A DNA stretch of 7,031 nt from Desulfobacterales bacterium (lineage in GTDB: Bacteria > Desulfobacterota > Desulfobacteria > Desulfobacterales > C00003060), in assembly GCA_020347085.1 (NCBI GenBank), contig CP070769.1, forward strand, positions 1,605,254 to 1,612,284. Direction: 5' to 3'. Below the pieces are notes generated by a model that worked only from the letters and a program-made list of their open reading frames with translations, was not told the DNA's origin and did not search any database. How positions within the stretch are numbered: the stretch's first letter is position 1; the number at the start of each line of letters is the position of its first letter. Below are positions 1-5,754 of the stretch, piece after piece. A program made the translations under genes and the position numbers.

Positions 1-2
1 CG

Positions 3-173
3 CGCTTGGTTGTCAGGCAGAATTCGGTCGAGGTTCTGGGAGGGACGTTGCAGACATTGGAGTTCGAGACGTTTGAAAAGCTCGATCAGGACTGGGCCCA
101 CCGGAGTTACTTTGAGCAGACGCAACCCGCCACGCAATCACTGGTACCATTGACGAATTTTGTTAAACTGTGA
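3..173 (+). CDS. 3' end of an unidentified plus-strand gene (partial)
   Basis: This plus-strand frame is open from the window edge to a TGA at 171-173, about 56 codons. Roughly the first 36 codons read like real protein: acidic and helical, with stretches such as LQTLEFETFEKLDQDWAHRS, and G/C-rich third positions. The antisense frame of the same triplets is rich in Leu, Pro and Cys, as expected for a shadow. From about position 110 onward the frame lies antisense to the PLP-enzyme fragment, so its last ~20 residues are probably read by accident across a junction. I do not recognise the family. The likeliest reading is that the true C-terminus was lost or altered at a rearrangement point near 110. 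The start lies outside the window. Confidence 0.4.
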   Translation, partial: RLVVRQNSVEVLGGTLQTLEFETFEKLDQDWAHRSYFEQTQPATQSLVPLTNFVKL

Positions 174-769
174 ATTACCACATCTGCCCCTAGACGTAAG
201 GGCGAAATGATCATTGGACTAAACGTATTGTCAACAACCAGCTTGATTCCATATTTATTTGCAATCTTGCCTAATTTAGGAACATCAGCAACCTCCATCA
301 GCGGATTACTTATTGATTCGCAAAAAATCAGTCTCGTGCGTTTGGAGATAGCGCGCTTGATTGCATGGGTATCTGACATGTTGACAAAGTGTACCTTTAT
401 GCCGAGTCTTGGCAGGAAATTCTTGAAAAGGGCATAGGTACCGCCGTAGATGGTGCGACTTGAGATTATTTCATCGCCCCTCCCACATATTTGTAAGACG
501 GTGCTACTTATGGCGGCCATACCAGACGCAGTCACAAGTGCTGAGTCACTGCACTCAAGTGCCGCCAGCGCAGCGGAAAGATATTTGTTTATCGGGTTCC
601 AATGCCGCGAGTAGAGGAAGCATCCTTCAATTTCATGATCGAATACTTCCTTCATGGTTTCCGGACTCATAAACGTGTAAGTCGAGGAGTCAGTGATTGA
701 AGGGTTGACACCACCAAACTCGCCGAACATCAGCAGATCCTGAATATTACTGCTTGGATCGAACCCCAT
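107..769 (-). pseudogene. Truncated Cys/Met-metabolism PLP-dependent enzyme (N-terminal half)
   Basis: The 220 residues match the N-terminal half of the trans-sulfuration family (cystathionine gamma-synthase, methionine gamma-lyase, O-acetylhomoserine sulfhydrylase), fold-type I PLP enzymes that act on sulfur amino acids. Visible family motifs are YSRHWNP (53-59), ASGMAA (81-86), YGGTYAL (108-114), ESISNPLMEVADV (151-163), VDNTF (179-183) and SLTKFVNG (201-208), where K204 should form the PLP Schiff base. Members are usually about 380-430 residues. This one stops 16 residues after the lysine, so the rest of the large domain and the whole C-terminal domain are missing. The start is well supported by AAAGGA 8 nt before the ATG. 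The stop falls at an apparent junction with plus-strand coding sequence, so I call it a broken gene. The substrate cannot be told from what remains. Confidence 0.85.
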
Positions 770-865
770 CGTCGTTATCCTTTCTATGACGGTATTGTTA
801 TTAGAACAAACATCTGGCCTGATACCCCAGCTAACGTACGGGGGCCCCGCAAAACCGTTTGTTTA

Positions 866-975
866 GGACCCATCTCAAAAATGTGGATCAGGGCTCAGGG
901 CAAGGCCCGGGGCGGAGCGCAGTCCCGCCACAGGCGGGGCCATGGGGACTTAGACGCATGTTTGAGATGGGCTCC
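866..975. repeat. MITE-like palindromic element with 18-19 bp terminal inverted repeats
   Basis: The left end GGACCCATCTCAAAAATG (866-883) and the right end CATGTTTGAGATGGGCTCC (957-975) are inverted copies that differ by one substitution and one extra base. The inner arms also pair imperfectly, and the GC-rich core carries a perfect 6-bp hairpin, CCCGCC-aca-GGCGGG (924-938). The 110-bp element could therefore fold as one long hairpin. It has no coding capacity of its own. It sits 8 bp past the methyltransferase stop codon and upstream of the PLP-enzyme fragment. I see no clear target-site duplication. The size, terminal repeats and absence of a gene fit a non-autonomous MITE mobilised by a transposase encoded elsewhere. 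It could also stop or slow transcription between the two genes. Confidence 0.6.
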
Positions 976-983
976 ACGCTCAA

Positions 984-1586
984 TCAAGGTTCCCGTTTAC
1001 GCATCAGACAAATCCAGGCTCTGGGTGGCTCTGGATTATTTGAATCAAAATGGGTGGAGTTGAGTGAAAGAATTTCAAAATACGGCTCCACGGCAACAAC
1101 GATATCTCGTGCAGAACGCTGTGGTGGCCCAACATCGCGGGGCGGGCCATCTGTGCTGCCAATGAGGCTCAACCACAACCCATCTCTTTCCAAATGGGAA
1201 GCCACATTTTCTGCAAATTGCTTCCGTTCTTCATCAGAATCAAAAGAATGAAAACACCCCCGATCGAACACAAAGCCAAAAGGAGCGTCAGGTACTTTGT
1301 CATTTAGGAAGTCACTCAGAAGAAAAGTGCACTCGACACCGGCACCAGAGGCTCGTTCTCTGGCCTTGTCTATGGCAACTTCGGAAACATCAGTCGCTGT
1401 TACTGAGAAATTGTGCTGGGCAAGCCACACGGCATTGGAGCCGGTCCCACAGCCGATTTCCAAGACCTTGCAAGGTGGAATCAGCCTCTTAATCACCATG
1501 TCGGTGAGATTAGAATCCGGCCTGTCTAGGTCCCAAGGCGTGGACCCGGTTTTGTATCGCTCTTCCCAGTGATTTGGATCGGACAT
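984..1586 (-). CDS. Class I SAM-dependent methyltransferase (TPMT-like group)
   Basis: This 200-residue protein has the Rossmann-fold methyltransferase signature. Motif I is VLEIGCGTGSNAVWLA (41-55), which binds S-adenosylmethionine. An acidic residue for the ribose follows in TATDVS (63-68, D66), then SDF (91-93) for the adenine region and FDRGCFHSF (107-115) after strand 4. The N-terminal W..RY..GSTPWD (7-19) is typical of small-molecule methyltransferases resembling thiopurine S-methyltransferase. The length is normal for a single-domain enzyme and nothing looks broken. The start is supported by GAGG 6 nt before the ATG. The acceptor (a thiol, metalloid, halide or other small molecule) cannot be told from sequence. 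It appears to be transcribed alone, with a candidate promoter at 1649-1675. Confidence 0.9.
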   Translation of the reverse strand: MSDPNHWEERYKTGSTPWDLDRPDSNLTDMVIKRLIPPCKVLEIGCGTGSNAVWLAQHNFSVTATDVSEVAIDKARERASGAGVECTFLLSDFLNDKVPDAPFGFVFDRGCFHSFDSDEERKQFAENVASHLERDGLWLSLIGSTDGPPRDVGPPQRSARDIVVAVEPYFEILSLNSTHFDSNNPEPPRAWICLMRKREP

Positions 1587-1648
1587 TCTGCCTCATCTTA
1601 ACAAAACGGCAACTGGCTTGGAATCGGGGCAAGGTTTTTTGAACGGAG

Positions 1649-1675
1649 AGTATAGGAAAAATCAAAGGAAATCAA
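1649..1675 (-). promoter_or_regulatory. Candidate sigma70 promoter of the methyltransferase gene
   Basis: On the minus strand TTGATT (-35, 1670-1675) and TATACT (-10, 1649-1654) are separated by 15 bp, slightly short of the optimum. The predicted start would leave a leader of about 55 nt before the ATG at 1586. The -35 lies within two tandem copies of a roughly 10-bp unit (AATCAA(A)GGAA on the plus strand). The position just after the upstream gene's terminator supports a separate promoter here. Confidence 0.4.
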
Positions 1676-1701
1676 GGAAATAAGTTACTTCATTTGTCCA
1701 A

Positions 1702-1733
1702 GAAAAATCTGGCTCCCGTCCCACGGGGATCAG
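1702..1733 (-). terminator. Probable rho-independent terminator after the unknown-function gene
   Basis: On the minus strand the stem CCCGT-GGG-ACGGG is flanked by a further CTG/CAG pairing across a 3x3 internal loop, then followed by ATTTTTCTT. The hairpin begins at the stop codon of the 1730-2128 gene, so terminator and stop overlap. The stem is modest, which makes the call moderate. Confidence 0.5.
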
Positions 1734-2128
1734 CCTTTGAATGACAGAAAGACTCCCTTAGCCTCTCCGTCGATTTCTGGTTTATCGTCTTTCCACTCAT
1801 AGATGCTGCACCAATCTGTTTCCTCTGATGGGAGTGAACAGCCGATGAAAGGCATGATGGGGTCGCCGGCAACTGATTTGTAGTTCAGCATCATGGCTCG
1901 CTGTTCAGGAAATCCCTCAAATTCTACAAGCTGAACAAAAAATATGGAACAATCCCCCTGAAAAAAGTCCCTGGATTGCCTCAACGAAATGATTCTTTCC
2001 TTAAACATACTGACAGCGGTTTCGGCATTATCCGCTTCCACGATCAAGTTGAACTCACCGTGCCTTCTGTCGGCTTCTAAGGTTGCTTGTTGGTCGGTGA
2101 GGTGAAAAAAGTGTCCCACGTAGACCAT
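1730..2128 (-). CDS. Conserved-looking protein of unknown function, 132 residues
   Basis: I do not recognise a named family. The start is placed at 2128 because a textbook AAGGAGGAG ribosome site lies just before this ATG. The 38 codons open upstream (to 2242) are basic, low in protein character and overlap the preceding gene. The protein begins MVYVGHFFHLTDQQ and has a balanced globular composition with no signal peptide or membrane helix. It contains an acidic/hydrophobic stretch GEFNLIVEADNAETAVSMFK that looks like a strand followed by a helix, then a strand FFVQLVEF, and a C-terminal part with three aromatic-acidic segments. It lies 74 bp downstream of the GNAT gene on the same strand, so co-transcription is plausible. 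A terminator follows at its stop codon. Confidence 0.8.
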   Translation of the reverse strand: MVYVGHFFHLTDQQATLEADRRHGEFNLIVEADNAETAVSMFKERIISLRQSRDFFQGDCSIFFVQLVEFEGFPEQRAMMLNYKSVAGDPIMPFIGCSLPSEETDWCSIYEWKDDKPEIDGEAKGVFLSFKG

Positions 2129-2202
2129 ATTCTCCTCCTTCCTATTTCTATGGTATGTCCTCGATATCTGAAAACGACGGAGATGGCCCCTGTCCGCGTT
2201 CT

Positions 2203-2721
2203 CTATCCACCGTTTGGATCTGTTTGACGGAGATCGAACCACTTCTGATCTGCCAGAACCACGGAGGTTTCGACCTGGCGTTCCGGGATTGACCAGTATT
2301 TTCGCAGCAATCGGGTCTTCTCTTCAGGGGTGACCAGCCGAAAACCATGTCTCTCATAGAAACGAACAGCCCAGAACGCATCTGCCCAAGTACCCATGAG
2401 GAGCGGACGCGTCGTCTTCTTACGGAGCCCTGATAGGAGCCTTCCCCCGATGCCCTGATTTTGTCTGGCTGTCCGCACATAGGCGTGTCTGACAAGTGTC
2501 ACGTCCATAACGTCTTGAATGCCCATGACACCGATCAATGTGCCATCTTCTTCATATCCCAAAAATACCACACCCGCGTCGATTTCGTGCTGAAGCTCCT
2601 CTCTATCCATATAAGGCACTTTCCAGCGGTCCTCGGGGATAACACCCCTGTATGCTTCAGCGGCCTCATTGATAATCGAATAAATGGTCTCAAAGTCGTT
2701 GTTGCTGCATTGACGAATCAT
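2203..2721 (-). CDS. GNAT-family N-acetyltransferase
   Basis: This 172-residue protein has the GCN5-related acetyltransferase layout. The N-terminal MIRQCSNNDFETIYSIINEA is the usual beta1-alpha1 start. LIGVMGI (62-68) is the central strand, and HAYVRTARQNQGIGGRLL (79-96) carries motif A, whose Q87-x-x-G90-x-G92 loop grips the acetyl-CoA pyrophosphate. FYERHGFRLV (121-130) is motif B. It transfers acetyl from acetyl-CoA to an amine, but the acceptor cannot be told from sequence. The roughly 40 residues past motif B form a tail that may be lineage-specific. The ATG is preceded by an AGGGGG ribosome site. A weak promoter candidate lies at 2750-2778. The unknown gene at 1730-2128 follows on the same strand and may share the transcript. 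Confidence 0.92.
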   Translation of the reverse strand: MIRQCSNNDFETIYSIINEAAEAYRGVIPEDRWKVPYMDREELQHEIDAGVVFLGYEEDGTLIGVMGIQDVMDVTLVRHAYVRTARQNQGIGGRLLSGLRKKTTRPLLMGTWADAFWAVRFYERHGFRLVTPEEKTRLLRKYWSIPERQVETSVVLADQKWFDLRQTDPNGG

Positions 2722-2749
2722 GCCTTACCCCCTCTCATCAAACATCAAC

Positions 2750-2778
2750 CTGTTACCGCCTCTGCACGACGGAGTCAA
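2750..2778 (-). promoter_or_regulatory. Weak candidate promoter of the GNAT gene
   Basis: On the minus strand TTGACT (2773-2778) is followed after 17 bp by TAACAG (2750-2755). The -35 is good and the -10 is poor (3 of 6). The leader to the ATG would be about 25 nt. The rest of 2779-2945 shows no gene or terminator that I can see. Confidence 0.28.
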
Positions 2779-2945
2779 GCCTGCTCTAAGATTGGGACAT
2801 TCAGATCGTACATATTGAAGCGTTCTGTGCCGTGAAATAAAATCAAAAATCGTAGAAATCAGTCGGACTTAAGGACATAGCCGAACATGAGCCAAGAGCA
2901 GACTTCACCCCTCTAAAGCGTTTCATACTGCATGGACTGCGTGAG

Positions 2946-3164
2946 TCAGGGCAAAAGCACTAAAATGCCGGGCAAGATTAAGCAGAGCCCGAAGATGATT
3001 AGGAGCACACCACAGAAATAGGCCAGTCCTCGCCAAGTCATCTTAAACGAACCAATGCCTTGGTAACTGGCTTCGGCACGGAACTTCCTGGTAAGTAAAA
3101 AGCCACAACTCGCAATAAGAAGACTTGCTGCAAGACAAAGCAATCCAACAGTTTTGGCACCCAT
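2946..3164 (-). CDS. Small two-helix inner-membrane protein of unknown function
   Basis: The 72 residues hold two strongly hydrophobic segments, about 5-24 (TVGLLCLAASLLIASCGFLL) and 46-71 (starting GLAYFCGVLLIIFGL). They are joined by a basic and polar loop of about 20 residues (RKFRAEASYQGIGSFKMTWR). By the positive-inside rule the loop would be cytoplasmic, with both ends outside. The second helix ends in a Pro-Gly kink (LPGILVLLP). No catalytic motif or known family is recognised. The ribosome site is weak (GAGA about 8 nt before the ATG), so the start is less certain than for the neighbours. A promoter candidate at 3384-3413 would give a leader of about 215 nt containing the 3187-3230 hairpin. 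It lies between the catalase terminator and the GNAT gene and appears to be its own unit. Confidence 0.65.
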   Translation of the reverse strand: MGAKTVGLLCLAASLLIASCGFLLTRKFRAEASYQGIGSFKMTWRGLAYFCGVLLIIFGLCLILPGILVLLP

Positions 3165-3186
3165 ACCCAGTTCTCTTTCGTGTGGC

Positions 3187-3230
3187 GGTCAGGTCTGAAC
3201 AATTAACACAACCGTTGTTGAGACCTGACC
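3187..3230. repeat. Strong inverted repeat, REP-like hairpin
   Basis: GGTCAGGTCT (3187-3196) and AGACCTGACC (3221-3230) pair perfectly over 10 bp. After one mismatch, AACAA (3198-3202) pairs with TTGTT (3215-3219), leaving a 12-nt loop. There is no T-tract on either side, so it is not a canonical terminator. It lies 23 bp upstream of the small membrane gene and would be in its leader. It may be a solo REP-type repeat or a post-transcriptional element; the sequence alone does not decide. Confidence 0.6.
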
Positions 3231-3383
3231 TCCCACTTCATGACACATGCTTTCTTAGAAGCCCCATTTTGATGTCGAAATTGCCGTTCTAAGGCAAAAA
3301 CAAGGAGTGAACAGGGGACGGGCATGATCAAATAACTAACTGTCACGAGCTGATTATTATTTATATTTTTGTGCCTCTCCACT

Positions 3384-3413
3384 ATTTTGCTGTTTTACAC
3401 AGGCTGATGTCAA
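3384..3413 (-). promoter_or_regulatory. Candidate sigma70 promoter upstream of the small membrane gene
   Basis: On the minus strand a perfect TTGACA (3408-3413) is followed after 18 bp by CAAAAT (3384-3389, 4 of 6 matches). It lies downstream of the catalase terminator and points at the 2946-3164 gene, which otherwise has no promoter. Confidence 0.4.
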
Positions 3414-3524
3414 GATACGGTTTGCAAATTGAAAGAAATCTGGAGACGCTCATTTCCTGGATGCTATGGCAAAGTGTTTACTTCTGGCGGGAACAACGAC
3501 ACCAAAATATATAGACATTCTAAC

Positions 3525-3553
3525 AAAAAAAGCGGGGCTATAATCGCCCCGCC
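3525..3553 (-). terminator. Rho-independent terminator of the catalase gene
   Basis: Read on the minus strand, GCGGGGC, a 7-nt loop and GCCCCGC form a perfect GC-rich stem (3532-3552) followed directly by seven T residues. It starts about 30 nt after the catalase stop codon. The only T-run is on the minus-strand 3' side, so it terminates leftward transcription. Confidence 0.9.
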
Positions 3554-3583
3554 TTCACTTTTCGAAATGCCGCTAATGCTCCA

Positions 3584-5113
3584 TTACTTGTCCCCATAGG
3601 TTCCTTGGTCGGTCGCCTTCGCCCTTTCCTCTTGAGATATCCCTGCTAGTCGTTCCACCTCCTTGATGCTCAGCTTTAGCCCTTTGGCAACCCGGCGACC
3701 GTAATCGGGATCAGCCTTGTAAAAAATTGCTGTCTGACGCATCTGGATCCGTTTTTTTGCACCACTAAGGTGGTCTACAATATTGCCGATTAGATGACTT
3801 CGATCCTTAGCGGTCATGACCCTTCGATAAAGCTCGCCGGCTTGGAAAAAGTCGTCGTTTGGATGGGTGTAAGCCTTGCGTGAGGCTATCCCGATAATCT
3901 CAAAGGGCGGTTCTCCGGCCGAAGGCTTAGGTGCTGGCCCACCGAAACTGTTGGGGTAGTAGTTCGGACTGCCGCCGCCATTGTCATCAAAGCGCATGAA
4001 TCCGTCCCGCTGATAGTTTTGCGTAGGACAAGCCCTGGCACGATTTACCGGCAGGAGGTGGTAGTTTGGTCCGAGCCGATGGCGATGCGTGTCATGGTAA
4101 CTGAACAAACGCCCCTGGAGCATCTTGTCTGGTGATGCTGCAATACCGGGAACGAAGTTGGCAGGAGAAAAGGCGGCCTGCTCAACATCGGCAAAATAGT
4201 TCTCCGGATTGCGGTTGAGAACAATTTTCCCTATTGGAATCAGCGGAAAATCATCATGAAACCACACCTTGGTAATATCAAAGGGATCAAAGCGATATTC
4301 GTTCGCCTGCTCGTCCGTCATGATCTGGACGTACACAGTCCAGGACGGATACTCGCCCCGCTCAATCGCCTGGAACAGGTCACGGGTGGCATGATCCGGG
4401 TCCTCGCCCTTCAGTCGCGTGGCCTCCTGTCGCGTGAGGTGTTGAATCCCCTGATCGGTCTCGATCTGGTAGTTCATCCAGAAGTACTCACCCTTTTTGT
4501 TGTACCACTTGAAGGTGTGACTGCTGTAGCCATTCATGTGACGGTAGCTTTTGGGCGTCCCCCAATCGGAAAAGAGTATCGTGACCTGGTGGATGGATTC
4601 GGGTGTCAGGGAGAGGAAGTCCCAAAACATTTCTGGATCCTTTAGGTTGGTTTCAGGATTTCGCTTCTGTGTGTGGATAAAATCAGCGAACTTCAGCGGG
4701 TCACGGATGAAGAACACGGGGGTGTTATTGCCTACCATGTCATAGTTGCCTTCCTCGGTATAAAACTTAATAGCGAATCCCCGAGGATCACGCTCTGCAT
4801 CTGCCGATCCTTTCTCCCCACCCACAGTCGAAAAACGAATAAATAGTTCGGTCCGTTTGCCAATCTTAGAAAGGAACTTTGCCTTGGTGTACTTGGTCAC
4901 ATCATGGGTGATTTCGAAGTAGTTATACGCACCTGCTCCTTTGGCGTGGACTACACGCTCTGGGATGCGTTCGCGGTCGAAATGGGCCAACTTCTCAAGC
5001 AGGTGTACGTCTTGCATGAGTACGGGCCCGGGATCGCCCGCATTCATACTGTTTTGGTCGTCATCAACCGGTGCGCCGAAGTTGTTGGTCAGTGTCTTTC
5101 CTTTCTTTGCCAT
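3584..5113 (-). CDS. katA: Monofunctional haem catalase, small-subunit type
   Basis: Converts hydrogen peroxide to water and oxygen. The 509 residues are the normal length for a small-subunit catalase. The distal histidine is H56 in RVVHAKGAGAYNYFE, the distal asparagine N129 in MVGNNTPVFF, and the proximal haem-ligand tyrosine Y339 in GRLFSYHDTHRHRLG. The spacing between these three equals that of bovine and human catalase (H75, N148, Y358). Other conserved blocks include FSTVGGEKGSADAERDPRGF (94-113) and NYYPNSFGGP (384-393). It lacks the extra C-terminal domain of large-subunit catalases and has no signal peptide, so it is cytoplasmic. By alignment, NADPH-pocket H194, S201, N213, W303 and H305 are kept (H175, S182, N194, W284, H286), but R203 is W184 and K237 is E218. 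The ATG follows GGAG at 7 nt. The gene is monocistronic, with a terminator at 3525-3553. The katA symbol is by family and not by proven orthology. Confidence 0.97.
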   Translation of the reverse strand: MAKKGKTLTNNFGAPVDDDQNSMNAGDPGPVLMQDVHLLEKLAHFDRERIPERVVHAKGAGAYNYFEITHDVTKYTKAKFLSKIGKRTELFIRFSTVGGEKGSADAERDPRGFAIKFYTEEGNYDMVGNNTPVFFIRDPLKFADFIHTQKRNPETNLKDPEMFWDFLSLTPESIHQVTILFSDWGTPKSYRHMNGYSSHTFKWYNKKGEYFWMNYQIETDQGIQHLTRQEATRLKGEDPDHATRDLFQAIERGEYPSWTVYVQIMTDEQANEYRFDPFDITKVWFHDDFPLIPIGKIVLNRNPENYFADVEQAAFSPANFVPGIAASPDKMLQGRLFSYHDTHRHRLGPNYHLLPVNRARACPTQNYQRDGFMRFDDNGGGSPNYYPNSFGGPAPKPSAGEPPFEIIGIASRKAYTHPNDDFFQAGELYRRVMTAKDRSHLIGNIVDHLSGAKKRIQMRQTAIFYKADPDYGRRVAKGLKLSIKEVERLAGISQEERAKATDQGTYGDK

Positions 5114-5165
5114 TTTCGTTCTCCTTTCTCTATGGTCCTCCTATCTTAGCCGTAAGACAATTCTA

Positions 5166-5183
5166 CCCACAGTTTTCACTGGG
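5166..5183. promoter_or_regulatory. Small hairpin in the catalase leader
   Basis: CAGT-tttc-ACTG (5170-5173 with 5178-5181), extended across one bulged base by CC/GG, lies about 55 bp upstream of the catalase ATG. It shares the CAGT/ACTG arms with the palindrome at 5240-5254. It could be a second operator half or an RNA hairpin, and no known regulator is recognised. Confidence 0.25.
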
Positions 5184-5239
5184 ACTACTCCATTTATGCC
5201 ATTAAAAGTCGAACGGTGGCACGAAACAATGGGGTAAAC

Positions 5240-5254
5240 ACTGTATTTTTCAGT
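5240..5254. promoter_or_regulatory. Palindromic ACTG-N7-CAGT, possible operator for catalase
   Basis: ACTGTATTTTTCAGT is a perfect 4+4 inverted repeat around a 7-nt AT spacer, about 127 bp upstream of the catalase start. It does not match the E. coli LexA pattern (CTG-N10-CAG) or a Fur/PerR box as I know them. A regulator is inferred only from symmetry and location. Confidence 0.28.
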
Positions 5255-5313
5255 AATGAAGACCCTATATTGGGCTACGAGAGTTGGGACGGTGAAGGTT
5301 GCAGTGAGTTACC

Positions 5314-5341
5314 TATATAGTGCTTGGCTCCAGACTATCAA
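5314..5341 (-). promoter_or_regulatory. Candidate sigma70 promoter of the catalase gene
   Basis: On the minus strand TTGATA (5336-5341, 5 of 6) is followed after 16 bp by TATATA (5314-5319, 4 of 6). This would give a leader of about 190 nt containing both small palindromes. A second option further upstream has a perfect TTGACA (5435-5440) but a poor -10 at 19-20 bp spacing. Confidence 0.33.
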
Positions 5342-5683
5342 AACTAGGGCTTTCTTGCCAAAACCTCAGATATTTGAAGGCCGGAATTTTTAGATGTTAC
5401 TTCCCAAGCGTATAACCAACCAACCGGGCGGTTCTGTCAAAAATTTCTAACCCAAAGGATGAAATTCGTCGGACTGTCGGGGCAGATCCTGAGAAGCGGG
5501 GGCTGTACGACCAAAAATTTTGATTGGAACCGCTGTTTGTGGCCCTTGGTGGACCACTCATTGTGAGGCCGTATTTAGAGGTAGCAGTTGGAAATGGTAA
5601 GTTTTTCGGCCTCTATTTTTGAGACCTTGTATGGCATTACTATAAGCGTAGACCTTCACAAGGCTGCCACAAGATGTGGGCAG

Positions 5684-5711
5684 AAAAAAAGCAGGGCCGG
5701 TACGGCCATGC
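5684..5711 (-). terminator. Rho-independent terminator of the PilZ gene unit
   Basis: Read on the minus strand, GCA-t-GGCCG/CGGCC-c-TGC forms a stem with one mismatch and a short loop, followed directly by seven T residues. It begins about 45 nt after the PilZ stop codon and closes the lipoprotein-PilZ unit. Confidence 0.8.
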
Positions 5712-5754
5712 CTCCGTTGTTTGACAATCCAGCACTGACGCAGTTCTTAAAAAC

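Larger units (their letters stand above)
3165..3583. other. Gene-poor stretch between small membrane gene and catalase
   Basis: About 420 bp without a convincing gene. It holds, from right to left, the catalase terminator (3525-3553), an AT-rich promoter-like region (3384-3413) and a strong inverted repeat (3187-3230). A plus-strand RBS-like GGAG near 3303 leads only to a three-codon frame. On the minus strand a frame of about 40 codons runs into the hairpin, but its composition does not look like a real protein. The combination of a GGTCAGGTCT-type palindrome and a nearby ACAGGGGACGGGC string suggests REP-type intergenic repeat material. Confidence 0.5.
5114..5754. other. Long gene-poor stretch upstream of catalase
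   Basis: About 640 bp between the catalase start and the PilZ gene. It contains the PilZ terminator (5684-5711), a short plus-strand frame with J-domain-like words (5416-5523), a candidate promoter (5314-5341), and palindromes at 5240-5254 and 5166-5183 in what would be the catalase leader. A minus-strand ATG frame of 54 codons (5400-5563) has no ribosome site and looks like a shadow. I see no tRNA or other RNA gene. Confidence 0.5.

Noticed and set aside
3..110. A frameshifted continuation of the PLP enzyme (the antisense frame reads GPVL and ELFKRLE, reminiscent of the family)
   Set aside because: It would also need about 15 residues deleted just before, the remainder is Gln/Leu/Pro-rich and does not follow the family, and the plus-strand frame over the same triplets has better coding character.
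805..863. A 7-bp inverted repeat AACAAAC/GTTTGTT and the palindromes CGTACG and GGGGCCCC near 841
   Set aside because: Arms are short or widely separated and are not linked to a promoter or T-tract; likely chance.
2129..2242. An upstream extension of the unknown-function gene adding 38 residues
   Set aside because: The added residues are basic and low in protein character, the extension overlaps the GNAT gene, and the ATG at 2128 has a near-perfect ribosome site.
2148..2495. A 115-codon minus-strand open frame overlapping the GNAT gene
   Set aside because: It lies in another frame of the clearly coding GNAT gene, is rich in Arg, Ser and Trp, and has no homology signal I can see.
4256..4645. 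Plus-strand open frames inside the catalase gene
   Set aside because: They are antisense to a gene with all catalase motifs intact and have shadow-type composition.
5409..5440. A perfect TTGACA with TTATAC/TATACG as an alternative catalase promoter
   Set aside because: The spacing of 19-20 bp and poor -10 make it weaker than the 5314-5341 candidate, and it lies about 300 bp from the gene.
5400..5563. A 54-codon minus-strand ATG frame in the catalase upstream region
   Set aside because: No ribosome site, composition dominated by Ser, Arg, Gly and Asn as in a shadow frame, and it is antisense to the more protein-like plus-strand frame.
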